Notes under the pieces: generated by a model
What the model was told of the DNA's origin: nothing
Seen by the model: only the letters and a program-made list of their open reading frames with translations
Databases searched by the model: none
Source of the DNA: Sabellastarte sp. h YS-2021
Lineage: Eukaryota > Annelida > Polychaeta > Sabellida > Sabellidae
Assembly (NCBI GenBank): GCA_964017235.1
Contig: OZ024938.1
Location: forward strand, 56,101,816-56,165,815
Length of the DNA stretch: 64,000 nt
Direction: 5' to 3'
In this document: positions 34,401-45,030 of the stretch, in pieces
Numbering within the stretch: position 1 is the stretch's first letter
How the letters are laid out: every line of letters begins with the position of its first letter
Program-made: the position numbers and the translations under genes

Positions 34401-37400
34401 CTGTGGATTGGGATGTCAGTAGACAGGTATAGATAAAGTTCAATACACCATAGGGGGTTTTAAGTTCATCTTGTTACCTCCATTTGGAGTTCATGTTTTT
34501 GGGTGCATTAGTTTATCTGTTTGTTTGCAGGTTTGTCTCTGTTTGTGATAGCTACAAAAGTAATAAATGTTTTAAAAGAGGTCATCGCCATGTATGTATA
34601 CAGCCTATACGAACAATATACATATAAATGTGGAGTGCTCTAGGAAAAGTTAATTTACTATCAAAATTAGAGTTATTAAGCGTGAGTTCTAGTGACACTC
34701 ATGCTTCTGGAGATCATTTTTTGTTTGTTTTTGTTTTGTAGTTCTTTCCTTTTTTTCGTATTTCTCGGGACTTTTATGAGAATTTACATAGCAGGATGAG
34801 TACCTGTCTCTTCACTGAAGTTAAGCAGCATTGGGCTATGCTATTATTATGTTATGTTATTATTATAACATTTCAGATATGTTATGAACACAATACTGCT
34901 GGAATCCCACTCCTCAATAAATGCTGCAAGCATGCAAGGAAGTTATGTAATGATGGCACTACACAGGTGACTTGGTTTGGTTATGAAGCTAAATAATAAG
35001 TAGAATATCATATATGTAACTGATTAAATTAATAACAAAGATTTAAAATTTTTTAGCATGTAGATTCGTGGTTTAATTATAGTAGAATTCAATTTTTGAC
35101 ATGTAAGATGCAAAAATAATGTCCTTGACAATCTTCTTTCAATGTCGAATAGCATTAGCGTTAAAAAGTGAATTCAAACAGTAAGTCATAGTTATTCAAT
35201 GTGTAATATCCTCAGGTACATCAGTTCTGTTAATACCTGAGCTTCCGGGGAATCTGCTTTAGCTCAACTGATGAAAGAGCTAGACTTGTGTTTATTTCTG
35301 TGTGTAATCCTAAGGCTGTGGTATTGAAACCCCGCAGAACCAACTTATAATTTCTCCATACAGTACAAATTTATTTGATGATGTGATGAAGTTAATCTTT
35401 TACATAAATAATTTTTAATCTTTTAATAATTATTTTTAAAAATGACATTTATGCAGTTCAATCAATCAATTTCAATCAGTTGTCCAAGTGCTTAATCTCC
35501 GTATCTACGGATTCTAAGGCACACCATCCAGTTCGTAAGGCATAAATCATCAAGACATTAGACATGTTCCAAGTCGTACCCAGGGAGGCGATCCGGTGTT
35601 CGGTAGTTAGAAGCTATGGTGGAAATGATTTCTGAAATAGGTAGGTTTTTAGTCGACTTTTGAAACATGAGAGATTTGGAGCACTGCGAATATTATGTGG
35701 AAGATCATTCCATAACTTCGGGGCATCATATGAGAAACTGTTGTTGAAATGGACCTTTGATTTATGGATGGAAGCACAATAATGAGGAAGCTGGAGGAAC
35801 AAATTTTTGGGGTTGGAACGTCTTGTATTCATGGCAGATTTGTACAAGGAGAGATATGGTGCGAAATACTTGGGCTGGCCAGTGGTGAGGTACTTATAAA
35901 CCAAAACTAAGGTTTTGAAGATAATACATTGTCTGATGGGTAGCCAATGAAGTGTCCTCAGGGTGGATGTGATGTGAGTGTACTTTGAAGCACCAGTGAC
36001 AAACCGTGCAAGAGCATTTTGAACATATTGGAGCCTTGTAGCATTACGGGATGACAAACTGCAAAATAGAGAATTGCAATAATCCAAACGACTACTGACC
36101 AGAGCATTTGCAATCACCACTGATGTATCAACGGAAAGAAACCTCCTGATACGATAAAGGTCCCTGAGGCTAATAAAACAAGATTTGATGACAGAATTTA
36201 CGTGATTGGTGAAACAAAACTTTGCATCAAACAGAACACCCAAATTGCGTACAACATCTGTGGGAGAGAGACAATTACCCAGGATATTGACAGGAAATGA
36301 GTCACTGAGCCATTTGTATCTGTCTTTGGCACCAAAGACTATGAATTTTGTTTTATCAGAATTCATTTTTCAGCAAATATTAGACTATATCTTATTCATT
36401 ATTTTCTGTGTGACAGAACCCAAAAGCTAGGATCAGCTATCAACGTTACTTTTGAACGATGAACTTTGAATTGCTCCTAACCACTTAACCATTCATATGT
36501 GCTCCTTGATTCATGATAATTACTTTTGTGTACAATGTCATACTGCATTTTTCTCTTGGGCTAACTCATGACCAATTGCACACTTCATTTTTTGCGATAT
36601 GATGATTCCTTTAACTTAGTTGGTTGCTTCATGAATTTGGATAAGTAAGAACATTTGGGAGAAATGTGATTAAATTTGTATGTCACTACAATTATATCGA
36701 TATCATTAACATTTTAACAAAGACACTATTGTTTCGTAAGGTTCCTCTTGCAACCACTACCCGTGCAACCACAACAACCGTCATGGGTCCCAGTACCAGA
36801 CCAACCATTGTTACACCAGCTGTCAAACGAATCCAAGATGATGGTAGGTATATGTTAAATCTTAAGTTAATATATAGTCAGAAAATATTCTAAAAATATA
36901 GAATTTTACCTGGTACAAGAATGTTTATTAGAAGTTATCTCTTCGTTTGAAGATAGGCAAGATAACCCATGGTCACAACAGTTGCCAAATAAATTCAAAA
37001 ATAGAAGGAAGAAGGTTTATTTCTAACATAACTAAATTTTGAGCTGTAAAGGCAAACACTTTTTACCAAAGTAGAACATTATCCTTTAGTGTTAAGGTTT
37101 TATGAGCATTTATAGATAACAGTTGGTTACTCTAAGTTTCTTTGTGAAATATGATATAATACCATTTTATATACTTTCAGGAAAATGTCCCTCTGAATTG
37201 CTGGCGGTTGAAAATACCAGATCTGACAATGGCATAGATGTTCCAGGCATTACAGATCCTGACAGTTGTAAAGAGTGGTGTTTAGGTAAACTGAAATTGT
37301 TGATGAATTGCACTATAAAAGTTGTATTTTGTAAATAAAAATCAAGGTTTAGTATCTGTGGGCATGGTTCAGTATTGTATTACCCTAACTAGCCCCTCAT

Positions 37401-40400
37401 CAAAACTCGACACTTCCTCACGAAGTTATTGCAAACAATCTTATATTGCCTTCATTTGTATTAAACTTACAATGAACTGAGCTTACAAGCCTGCCTACAA
37501 ACGTAGGATGCGTGTCTTTGCATGTGCAAACCATGGTATCCCTGTTCACACTGGCCGTTACATCCAAAGAATGTTAAATATTAAAAACATATTTGTTATA
37601 TAATTTAGACTTAACTGTTTATGGGTCTTATTAGGAATCCCATGTGATACAGATATGTTAACATATAAACAAAGTTTTGTTATTTTGTATGGCAAGTGGC
37701 ATACCTATTTTTGGAAAACGGCACAAAGATAAAATAGTTTATGTACATAACAAAAATCTTTAACAGAAAGAACTGATTCGGAATTAATATCACAGATAAA
37801 TAAATGTAACTGTAATAAAGAATCCCAAATAGAAATGTAGAATATGCTGTATATCTGCTGTTAGAATTTAACTTGTACATTGTTTTTTTATACATTCTGT
37901 TCTGTTGTATATTTACTGGAGACATGACCTTGTTTAGCTTTTGAAGTATGCAATAAATAGTAACCAATAAATGTTAAAAACATATGATGTGCACAGGGTT
38001 TGACTTCTCTTCAATAATCTTATGAGAGTATATGATATTGTCTATATTTAAATTTGTCTGATATTCCAGGTAACAGCAGTTGCGCAGCAGTTGACTTTGA
38101 TAATGTAGCCACTTCTGGCACAAGGTGCTACTACCATCCCACTGGTGTCTATGACAAGGCCAGTGCACAGGCTGATCCATGTTGTACACAATTTAGGAGA
38201 CTGCCACCATGTGAGATTTACTTTATGAGTTGTTTAACAGATTTAAGTAAATAACAAATATCAACAAATATCATGAAAACTATAACAAGATGTTAAGATC
38301 ACTTGTACAAGGGCTGTTTTCACAAAATGTATTCAGTTAAAATAAAAACTAGCTTAACTTGGACAAATGAATGAGCTAATCCTGGGAATAAATTGGAATT
38401 CACAAAATTAAGCTAATTTTTGGATTAAGAGCGGCAGATTAAACTATATTTAATTCAAACTTTAATCCATTTCGTTGGGTGAATAAAAGTTAATTAAAAA
38501 GCAAATGCAAAAATAAGATTAACTTGTCTGTGAATACTACCCTTAATTCTAATCCAATTTTTGGATTAACTTGAGCTTATTTTTAGAAAATCTTTCACTA
38601 ATCCCTTCTGTGAATACGACTCCAGATAAGCAAGTGTAGAAAATTCCTTCTAGACAAACTTTTCTCTAGCATGTGATGCAAAATGTTACAAAAATAATAT
38701 TAAATAAAACAATTTTCGACGGCTGCAGCATTTTAAAATTGTTTATGATATGATAAGGTCAGAACAAAAGATGTTGGTCTATGCCAAGTATGGAGATAAC
38801 CATGGAGAGAACTATCAGTGGAGTGACACTTTATCAGCCAATTGAGGAGTTCTTAGATTTAGACCCCACAATGAACTACACCGATATCAGCCTTGATGAA
38901 TGCACTGGACTGTGTAGGATGCAGGCAGATTTTACCCGAGATCAAAGTTCAGGTAGATATGGATCATTAGCATTGGTCAGTAATCTTTTTTGCAATGTTG
39001 TCATTTACTGCACAAATGGTTAAAGCTTTGTCTTGCATCAATTTAAGAACTGAGGATCTGTTTATTTTTTTTAATGGCCATCAGTATATGCAGCTTGTTG
39101 TTATATGAGGATTTAAACCTACTGGCATGTAGGTGAGAGCTCTATGTAGCAACTGTGACCCACATAAGTTTTCTCAGTTTCATATTTATTCCAAATATTA
39201 TCAAGTTATAGGATTAAAAGTTTACATATGCAGATTTATATCATTAACTTTATCCATTAATTATAATTGTGCGAAACTCTAATCACATTTATTTGATGAA
39301 AAGCAATTTTACAGCAGTATTGTTTTTCTTTTAAGGAACACTGAGTGGGTTTTTCCCGATAGAAGCTGAAAGAAGTTGTTACCCTGTTGGTAACCCATTA
39401 GCCAATTCACACAAGAATTGTGAGGTATAATTGTTAGTTAGATTTCCTTATCAGAAATAATAATATTAATTATAAATTACTTTTCTCAAAAGCTAAAAAC
39501 AAACTGTAACTGGTTATAGTCAAATTGATCACATTCAGGCATGCTATAATACTGAAATCCATATGTTAGTTTGATAATATTTGCAGGATTCTTTTGTGGT
39601 CAATAATCTTCAGAAACTGTCAAATATAAAGTCGTGCCATCGTATTTCCCTGAAAGATCACAGGTTACAATTTATGTAAATAAGCCCAAAATGTTTGACA
39701 TGTATCTGCTAACCAAGATTGTTTTATGCATTTTGTCTATCAGGTTACAGTGAAGGAATCAGATGGGACGTATGAAAATGTATCTCTGGTGTGTTACTGC
39801 AGTGCTGACCAGTGTAATGCATTTTGGGCACAAGTAGTGGAAGGTATAGAAATACAAAAAATTAAATACCACTTAACTATAAAGAAAAATGGAAATGATC
39901 ATCACAAAAAAAACAACAAATGTATATAAATGCACATGACACCAAAGAAAACATCACGGTTTGCTACAAACAGCTAGCTTATTTAGAAAATGATAAATTA
40001 TGCAGCTTTGCCATGTATCTTTAACAAAGTTAAAGTTGAAGTTCAAATCTTGAACAAAATCAATTTTAAAAGTACTGAAAGAACTTGGATCTACACCTAT
40101 GGTCTATCAGTGTGCAGATGTTAACAAGTTGGACTTCATTTACATATGTATATAATGATTTGTACATGACTAAAACATTCTGTTCTTAGCCTGTGTAGCT
40201 CATTACCCATTGGATTGCCACACCTTAGATCTGACATTTGGGCAAAGACATGGGGAGGGTTTTAACATGCATTTCAGTGGAGAGGACCAAGCCAAAAACT
40301 GGTCTGCAGTGTTCAATGGAAGTAGTTACATCCAAGTAAGATTTGTTCATTATAACTCTTTTAGTGTTTACTGTTATTAACATATACACGTATATAAAAT

Positions 40401-43055
40401 TTACTGTAAATTTAAGGCCCTATAATATTGTGTAGTCCTTTACTTGACACATATATTCTTTATTCAATGGCTATTCATTCTGATTAGTCACTATTGTCAT
40501 GCCAAATCAACCATCTATTTAATATTCAGTATTGGTTTAGACAAGAATATTATGTAAATTTAACTGTTTGTTACAGGTATAGGAATATTGAATAAAATGT
40601 TATATTACTTAACATCCTGTGTTACAGGTTGACACCTTTATGAACAATGTCTTAGCTGCTGTAGGCCCTTCTGCGACAAACAATATAAGGCCAGACTTTT
40701 CGCTGCTGTTTTGGTTTAAGTTTACCAGTACTGAACGTAAGTACCAATCGTGCCTATAAAGAGCAACAAAAGTATCTACAAAAAGAGATTCTCCCTTGAA
40801 CATCTGTTCTCACTTTCGAAAGTTAAAAAAGTAAATGAAAGTATAATTTAAATATTTAAGTAGTTATGGTTTAATCTTTTTTCACATAAACATGAAAATA
40901 TGACTTTATTACAACAGCTTCTGACATGACCATCATCAGTAATGGTCTCCATGATCGTGCCTCACTTGATATCTTTACCTCTCCTCTGAATGCCACACAC
41001 AGGACCATACATGCCACTGTCAGGATCAACATGATGCCTTTCTCTGGTTCAGTGGATGTAAGAATACTTATATATTGCCAACCACCTGTAAAGACCTTTC
41101 ATGTGAAGAAATTATGTTTGTGTATGAACTGAGTCTACATTTGGGTAGTATCTGCCTTTTCTCTTATTATTACAAAGGTAGGCGATATACACAACAGTAT
41201 ATAGAGTTACACGTTATACTCTCCATAAAGAAATAGTAGATGAATGAAAGAAGAAAAGGTAATATCCACTACCGTATCACAATATTCTATCTGTATTTGA
41301 TTCTAACTTCAAAGAATCTAGGTTTTGCTTGCAACAGATTTTAGTGTATCGTGTATAATTTATATCATATGTGTTACTGTCCTTTTAGGCAGAATATAAC
41401 AAATGGCAATATTTCTTCTTACGTATTGTCCCAATTGCTGACTATGAGTTGCTTCTTGAAGTTGGAGATTCCACCAACATGGCTACTGACACTGATCAGA
41501 TACAGACAGGCATTTCATCATTGAGTGAGTAAATTACTCACTTACTCATAAATGGTGAAAAACAACTGGTGTTTAAGAGTTTAACATTTGACCAAACTAT
41601 GAAAACAACAGGGACAATTTATTTTTTGGAGTCAGATGCTGTACAATCAGAACATACAGAGTCATGTGTGCCATCACTGTATATACATTTGCAATTGTAA
41701 CTAATCAGATCTTGACACATAGTTAAGTTAACCAGCTTCATCATTTCATGCAGTTGGGATAGACAATATTATCTGAATAAAATTTGCACCCAGTGCCCCA
41801 TTGTGATCACATATCAAATTTAAGAGATCTTGATCAGAAATGGTTATGCATATAATATTTATTTCCTATTTGCTCTAATTTCAACTTGTAGCAGTGCTTA
41901 ACTAATTATAGAAAGTGGGCAATAAATGTAATAGATAACATAAATAAATGTACAAAAGAGTCATAATAATACATCATGTTTATATAATGTAACTGTAGTG
42001 ACCGGTGCCAGCATTGACTTGAGGTCAAACCCATTATGCATTGGAAAACAGTATGTTCCTGATTCAAACTTTGTTGCCACCAACATTCCTGGAGAATATT
42101 ACATAGGGCTACTTGATGAGGTAAGTACTTTTTCTGGAAGTCCATATTTGGGACAAGCCAGATACTTGTTACAGACAGGCCTGTTTGATTAACTGACAAG
42201 CCGGGAGGTGTAACCAACAGGCCGTTAAGTTAACTGACAGGCCTGTTGCTAGGGGGCTGAAATTAGGGTTGGATATAAGAGTCGGTAATGGTTGTAGAAA
42301 TATCAAACATGTTTGATATTTCACCGACTCTCCCCGACAGGCCGGGAACTTGCAACCGACCCTAACCGACCATGTAAATATTGGTCCCGACTCTCCAAAA
42401 ATGCATAGTTACTGGCCTGTCGGCTCCAGTGGAACACCTGCATTAACACAATCACCTCCCATTTCCCAGATTGTAGGTTTTATTCCCATCCAAATGTGAA
42501 GTGGGAAAATCAGCAGTTGCTTGCTGTTACCTGGTTTTCAGGGCAGAATCTTAAGCATCAAGTAAACACTACTTTCTATTGTCCCCTTAAATAACCAATA
42601 ATGATGTACAAAGTCAAAGTTGTGGTTTTATGACCCATTCAACAGCCGGGGTCTTATTGAGACATGTCCGCGGCACTGCCACTTGTGGCAGCCGAACCTA
42701 GACACAGGTTATAGCCTGTGATTAGATGCCAGACCTGCTAACACATTAGACTTCCGAATACCTACCCTGTCACGATTTCATCTTTACAATGTGTTTAAGG
42801 TGATATTTCACTCAAATAATCAATAATAATTCTTTTTATAAATGATTTGCAACTATTGACTAAAGTGTGTGTTATTTGGTTGCAAACACATTTCCACATT
42901 GGCTCACTGGGAATAATGTCTTATTCAGTATAAATTTGCATTTCATTTTGTTGTCTTCATATTTTTATATATAGGCACGTGCTATGTCTCTTAACTTGTC
43001 ACTAAATGGACACTTCTTATTATTCACCAGATATGGATGTTCAGAAGAGGTCTAA
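28426..43055 (+). CDS. PAN gene 2: secreted PAN x4 / Ly6-like / laminin-G-like protein
   Basis: Twenty coding exons: 28426-28489, 29948-30089, 31265-31377, 31766-31801, 32980-33201, 33867-33926, 34329-34426, 34877-34966, 36741-36843, 37181-37285, 38070-38210, 38758-38952, 39336-39424, 39744-39843, 40190-40335, 40628-40736, 40918-41057, 41389-41524, 41999-42120, 42975-43055. Coding length is 2,292 nt (763 residues) with every junction in phase and GT-AG. Order: signal peptide 1-21, PAN-like M4 (22-98), Thr/Pro linker, M5 (119-192), M6 (193-275), Thr-rich linker (276-309), M7 (310-392), an eight-cysteine Ly6/uPAR-like region (393-515), and a laminin-G/concanavalin-like domain (520-737) with a short C-terminal end. 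No membrane anchor is visible. The family is not recognised by name. Extracellular adhesion or recognition is inferred from the domains. The weakest borders are the acceptors at 38758 and 42975. Confidence 0.75.
29948..31801 (+). CDS. PAN gene 2, exons 2-4: PAN module M4 and linker
   Basis: Exon 29948-30089 encodes CLRQC ... CVGFDFD. Exon 31265-31377 encodes CYLHSSGTEC ... CCDHYRFYDC plus a Thr-rich end. Exon 31766-31801 encodes the Pro-rich linker PPADPPSLS. Lengths and phases parallel exons 2-4 of PAN gene 1. The reading frame is open just upstream of 29948 (from ATG 29908), which would give a second, shorter hydrophobic N-terminus; the spliced signal exon fits better. Confidence 0.7.
31898..32473. 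mobile_element. Fold-back / MITE-like element in PAN gene 2
   Basis: The left end 'gggccggtttcacaaaggat' and the right end read in reverse 'gggatcggtttcacaaaatg' are inverted copies. Both are followed by runs of related 'gacttagcc' / 'aagtctaag' motifs along the arms. About 576 bp, with no coding capacity. Confidence 0.6.
32980..33201 (+). CDS. PAN gene 2, exon 5: PAN module M5 in one exon
   Basis: The exon is 222 nt, phase 1 at both ends, and encodes CYRVC, CQSFEWNY, RCFLH, TAC and the HYR...C end. The acceptor was set at 32978-32979 because the product then aligns residue for residue with M2 (Gly-Gly at the same place). A nearer AG at 32991-32992 would shorten it. Confidence 0.75.
33232..33440 (+). 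mobile_element. Second copy of the same LINE fragment, in PAN gene 2
   Basis: Sequence from 'gccagtactcccaggcata' onward aligns with 24915 onward ('gccagtacacccaggcata', 'cccctaacaaacattgca'), and it has a remnant of the TTTTGGAATAATTTG (WN.L) region. It lies just after the M5 exon, in a different intron position from its relative. Confidence 0.5.
33867..34966 (+). CDS. PAN gene 2, exons 6-8: PAN module M6
   Basis: Exon 33867-33926 encodes CFNVVFQELEDR. Exon 34329-34426 encodes CVELC ... CQAVDWD. Exon 34877-34966 encodes ICYEHN ... CCKHARKLCND. It is the same subtype as M3 of PAN gene 1 but has one extra intron (33927-34328) in the N-terminal part. Confidence 0.72.
34797..34840 (+). mobile_element. 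Second 5S rRNA-derived fragment
   Basis: 'gagtacctgtctcttcactg' then 'aagttaagcagcattgggct' and 'atg' match the 5S A-box region and match the 6790-6715 copy at most positions, including the non-canonical GGGCTATG. It is truncated right after. It lies in an intron of PAN gene 2, just before exon 34877. Confidence 0.5.
35458..36370 (-). mobile_element. 5'-truncated CR1/L2-like LINE with an open 250-codon end
   Basis: The minus-strand frame 36366-35614 is uninterrupted. It has SDKTKFIVFGAKDRY, NLGVLFDAKFCF, SSRLDYCNSLF, ALARFVTG, LHWLPIRQCIIFK, YDAPKLWNDLPHNIR and SCFKSRLKTYLF, all in the canonical order of the C-terminal part of a CR1/L2 reverse transcriptase. The 3' end near 35458-35480 carries a (TTGA)n-like tail. 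The open frame points to a fairly recent insertion into an intron of PAN gene 2, opposite to the gene. Confidence 0.82.
36741..38210 (+). CDS. PAN gene 2, exons 9-11: Thr-rich linker and PAN module M7
   Basis: Exon 36741-36843 encodes a Thr/Pro-rich spacer (ATTTRATTTT), a likely O-glycosylated hinge by composition. Exon 37181-37285 encodes CPSELLAVEN ... CKEWC. Exon 38070-38210 encodes SSCAAVDFD ... RCYYH ... CCTQFRR. The terminal Cys of the module is completed across the junction with exon 38758. M7 has no counterpart in PAN gene 1. Confidence 0.68.
38311..38623. mobile_element. Second fold-back element in PAN gene 2
   Basis: The left end 'gggctgttttcacaaaatgt' and the reversed right end 'ggagtcgtattcacagaagg' are imperfect inverted repeats, with further complementary 'agcttaacttgg' / 'ttaacttgagctt' arms inside. 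It is about 313 bp, non-coding, and similar in style to the element at 31898. Confidence 0.45.
38758..39843 (+). CDS. PAN gene 2, exons 12-14: Ly6/uPAR-like cysteine domain
   Basis: Exons 38758-38952, 39336-39424 and 39744-39843 encode about 120 residues with eight cysteines: RCW, DEC, GLC, RSC, KNC, VC, YC and a final DQCN. The C-terminal C-x-C-x(4)-CN is reminiscent of the three-finger Ly6/uPAR ending. The middle is longer than usual, so this is a family-level resemblance, not a firm assignment. The acceptor of the first exon (ATAAG) lacks a good pyrimidine tract and was chosen because it restores phase and completes the last Cys of M7. Confidence 0.5.
40190..43055 (+). CDS. PAN gene 2, exons 15-20: laminin-G/concanavalin-like domain and C-terminus
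   Basis: Exons 40190-40335, 40628-40736, 40918-41057, 41389-41524, 41999-42120 and 42975-43055. The product begins HYPLD, has FNGSSYIQV, then FSLLFWFKF, a strand-rich middle (YNKWQYFFLRI, YELLLEVG) and YYIGLLDE. This order is typical of LamG/concanavalin-like jelly-roll domains (usually about 180-220 residues). The final exon adds 26 residues and TAA at 43053. It carries a late Cys and no membrane anchor. Candidate AATAAA signals lie at 43593 and 43917. Confidence 0.62.
42278..42331. repeat. Hairpin with a perfect 26-bp palindrome
   Basis: 42297-42322 is a perfect inverted repeat centred on AACATGTT. It is enclosed by a further pair 'agagtcggt' (42278) / 'accgactct' (42323). It sits in a patch rich in 'acaggcctgt'-type short palindromes (about 42170-42430) in the last intron of PAN gene 2. 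Confidence 0.75.
42437..42545 (+). mobile_element. Degenerate tRNA-derived SINE fragment
   Basis: 'aacacaatcacctcccattt' and 'gtgaagtgggaaaatcagca' followed by 'gttgcttgctgtta' track the body of the copy at 47915. The tail is missing. Confidence 0.4.
42605..42760 (-). mobile_element. tRNA-derived SINE, reverse, in the last intron of PAN gene 2
   Basis: 'ttatgacccattcaacagcc' matches the reversed tail, and 'tgccacttgtggcagccgaa' with 'agatgccagacctgctaac' match the reversed head of the 361-515 family. Confidence 0.55.
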
Positions 43056-44599
43056 AAGACACAGAACGTCAGTCATTGATTCAGGCTTCTTACTACCCAA
43101 TAAGAATGAATGCATGAGGCATCAAGAATACCCAATTATATGGACATTTTTCTCAATTATCACTACCCTACTTTGGAAGATATATTATATAGTTTATCAC
43201 TGTGTTGCTTTTAAGTATGCAACAAAAACATGGTTTAAATATTTCAGTATAAGGTTCATTGTATTCACTTGTTGTGCCACAAAGACTTTTAGACACGAGA
43301 ATTCCTGCTACATCAAGGAATTTTACCTGCTGTATCAGGTACAACCTGATGTGTCAGGTCTGTAGATATGATATGACAGGAGTCCATAGGAACACCCCCT
43401 CTATGATCAATTTTATCAATGCTTTAATTAATAACTATTTAACAGACTTTAAGTACATATAAAGCATTGGAAATTGTGTACTTTATAGATGCACTGTGTT
43501 TAATAATGGCAAATTTTACATGATATATCAGGTATACCCTGATACATTAAGTAGTTCAACACAAAAGAGTCCCACTGATAGGATTTTCTGTTAATAAAAA
43601 TAACAAATAGTAGTTTTGATAAATATAAACAGCAAAATCTGTGGAAGTTCCCTAATTCATTTGCCTTCCCATGTGTTTTAAATTGCTCCCATGTTAGCAT
43701 AAATGATTGAACAAAAAACCTGTTAAATAACTGCTCACAGCATGTATAATTTGCATCCGTCTCATACAAGGGACCCAGATTTTGTGTAAATGATGGATAA
43801 ATCAGAATAAATATGACATAGGTAATTGGTCTTAAACTGTTTGCTTTATCATAGATTTTATTTTTAAGATTACTCAATAAGATTTTTAGTTGACATAAAA
43901 TGACAGTTTATTACCAAATAAAATTTTGCTTAGGTCACTTGATTTTCTGTATCATGTTTACTTAATATGGAATATGCTGATGCAGCTGATATGCTCACCA
44001 TCATATGTACGGTGAGTACAGACTGAGTTCACTAGCAAGTGGTAAAAGTTGTGTTTTTTATTTTATTATTGGAGGTGTTTATTGAAATAAAATTGTTTGG
44101 AACAACAAAATAAAACTAATTCCTGAACACACTAACTTCTAGACTTATCATTTCATATATTAATACTTCTTATCTCATAATTCATGATGTTATAGATCTA
44201 ACTTCTCAGAGTCTTTATTGTACTTCACTTAATTTATCACACTGAAACACAAATATTCATGTATTTCACTTCTTTCAATTAAATTTGGTTACAGTATTGT
44301 AATTAGATACACCACAATATGAAGATGCAATCAAAGCCCCTAGTATATCAGGATGGACATCAAAAAGTTTAAAAGCAGTCAGTTGTGGACATATTTATGT
44401 AATATCCTGTAGCATCTGTTATCACTCTATGGCACCCTACTGGTGCTGTTGTCTTATCATACGTGTCAAAGCAAAGTTCATGGGATATATTTTCATGATA
44501 AAATAAAAACACTACAGGACATTTTTACAGTGGATAATGTATTTCCACTTGATTTTTCATTTATTAATTTTTTTTACATTAAGGGTGGAATATGACCTT

Positions 44600-45030
44600 T
44601 GATTTCCCAGTATTGTTTAATTATGAGATTTTTTCCTTGATTGTTCTACTCAGTATTTTGACTCTGAGATATTTTATGTTTAGTTTCCAGTTATCTATAG
44701 ACAAACATTTTACACATACAATGGACACTTTGGTGGTTCTCTTACAATCCACCAAATATTACACAGCATTTTTTAATTGGGCGATTTTTCAACAAATGTT
44801 GCTGCTCAATATCTTAATGTTAAGATATTTTGTTTATTTTTCAGTTTAATTAGTTATAGATGCACATTCTACACATTATAATGGACAATTTGGTATTTGT
44901 TTCATTAAAATCACTCAAATATTCATCATTTTACAGTTATATTAATATAGCCCTTCATTTCCTGGTATTATTTAATTGGGGGATTTTTTTCTATGAATAT
45001 TGCTGCTCAATATCTTAATTTATACTTGGT
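44600..45030 (+). repeat. Diverged tandem repeat, three copies of roughly 155-200 bp
   Basis: Copies begin near 44605, 44761 and 44959 with a (T)TTAATT(A/G)(T/G)G-GATTTTTT start. The last two share 'gttgctgctcaatatcttaa' / 'attgctgctcaatatcttaa'. Confidence 0.5.
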
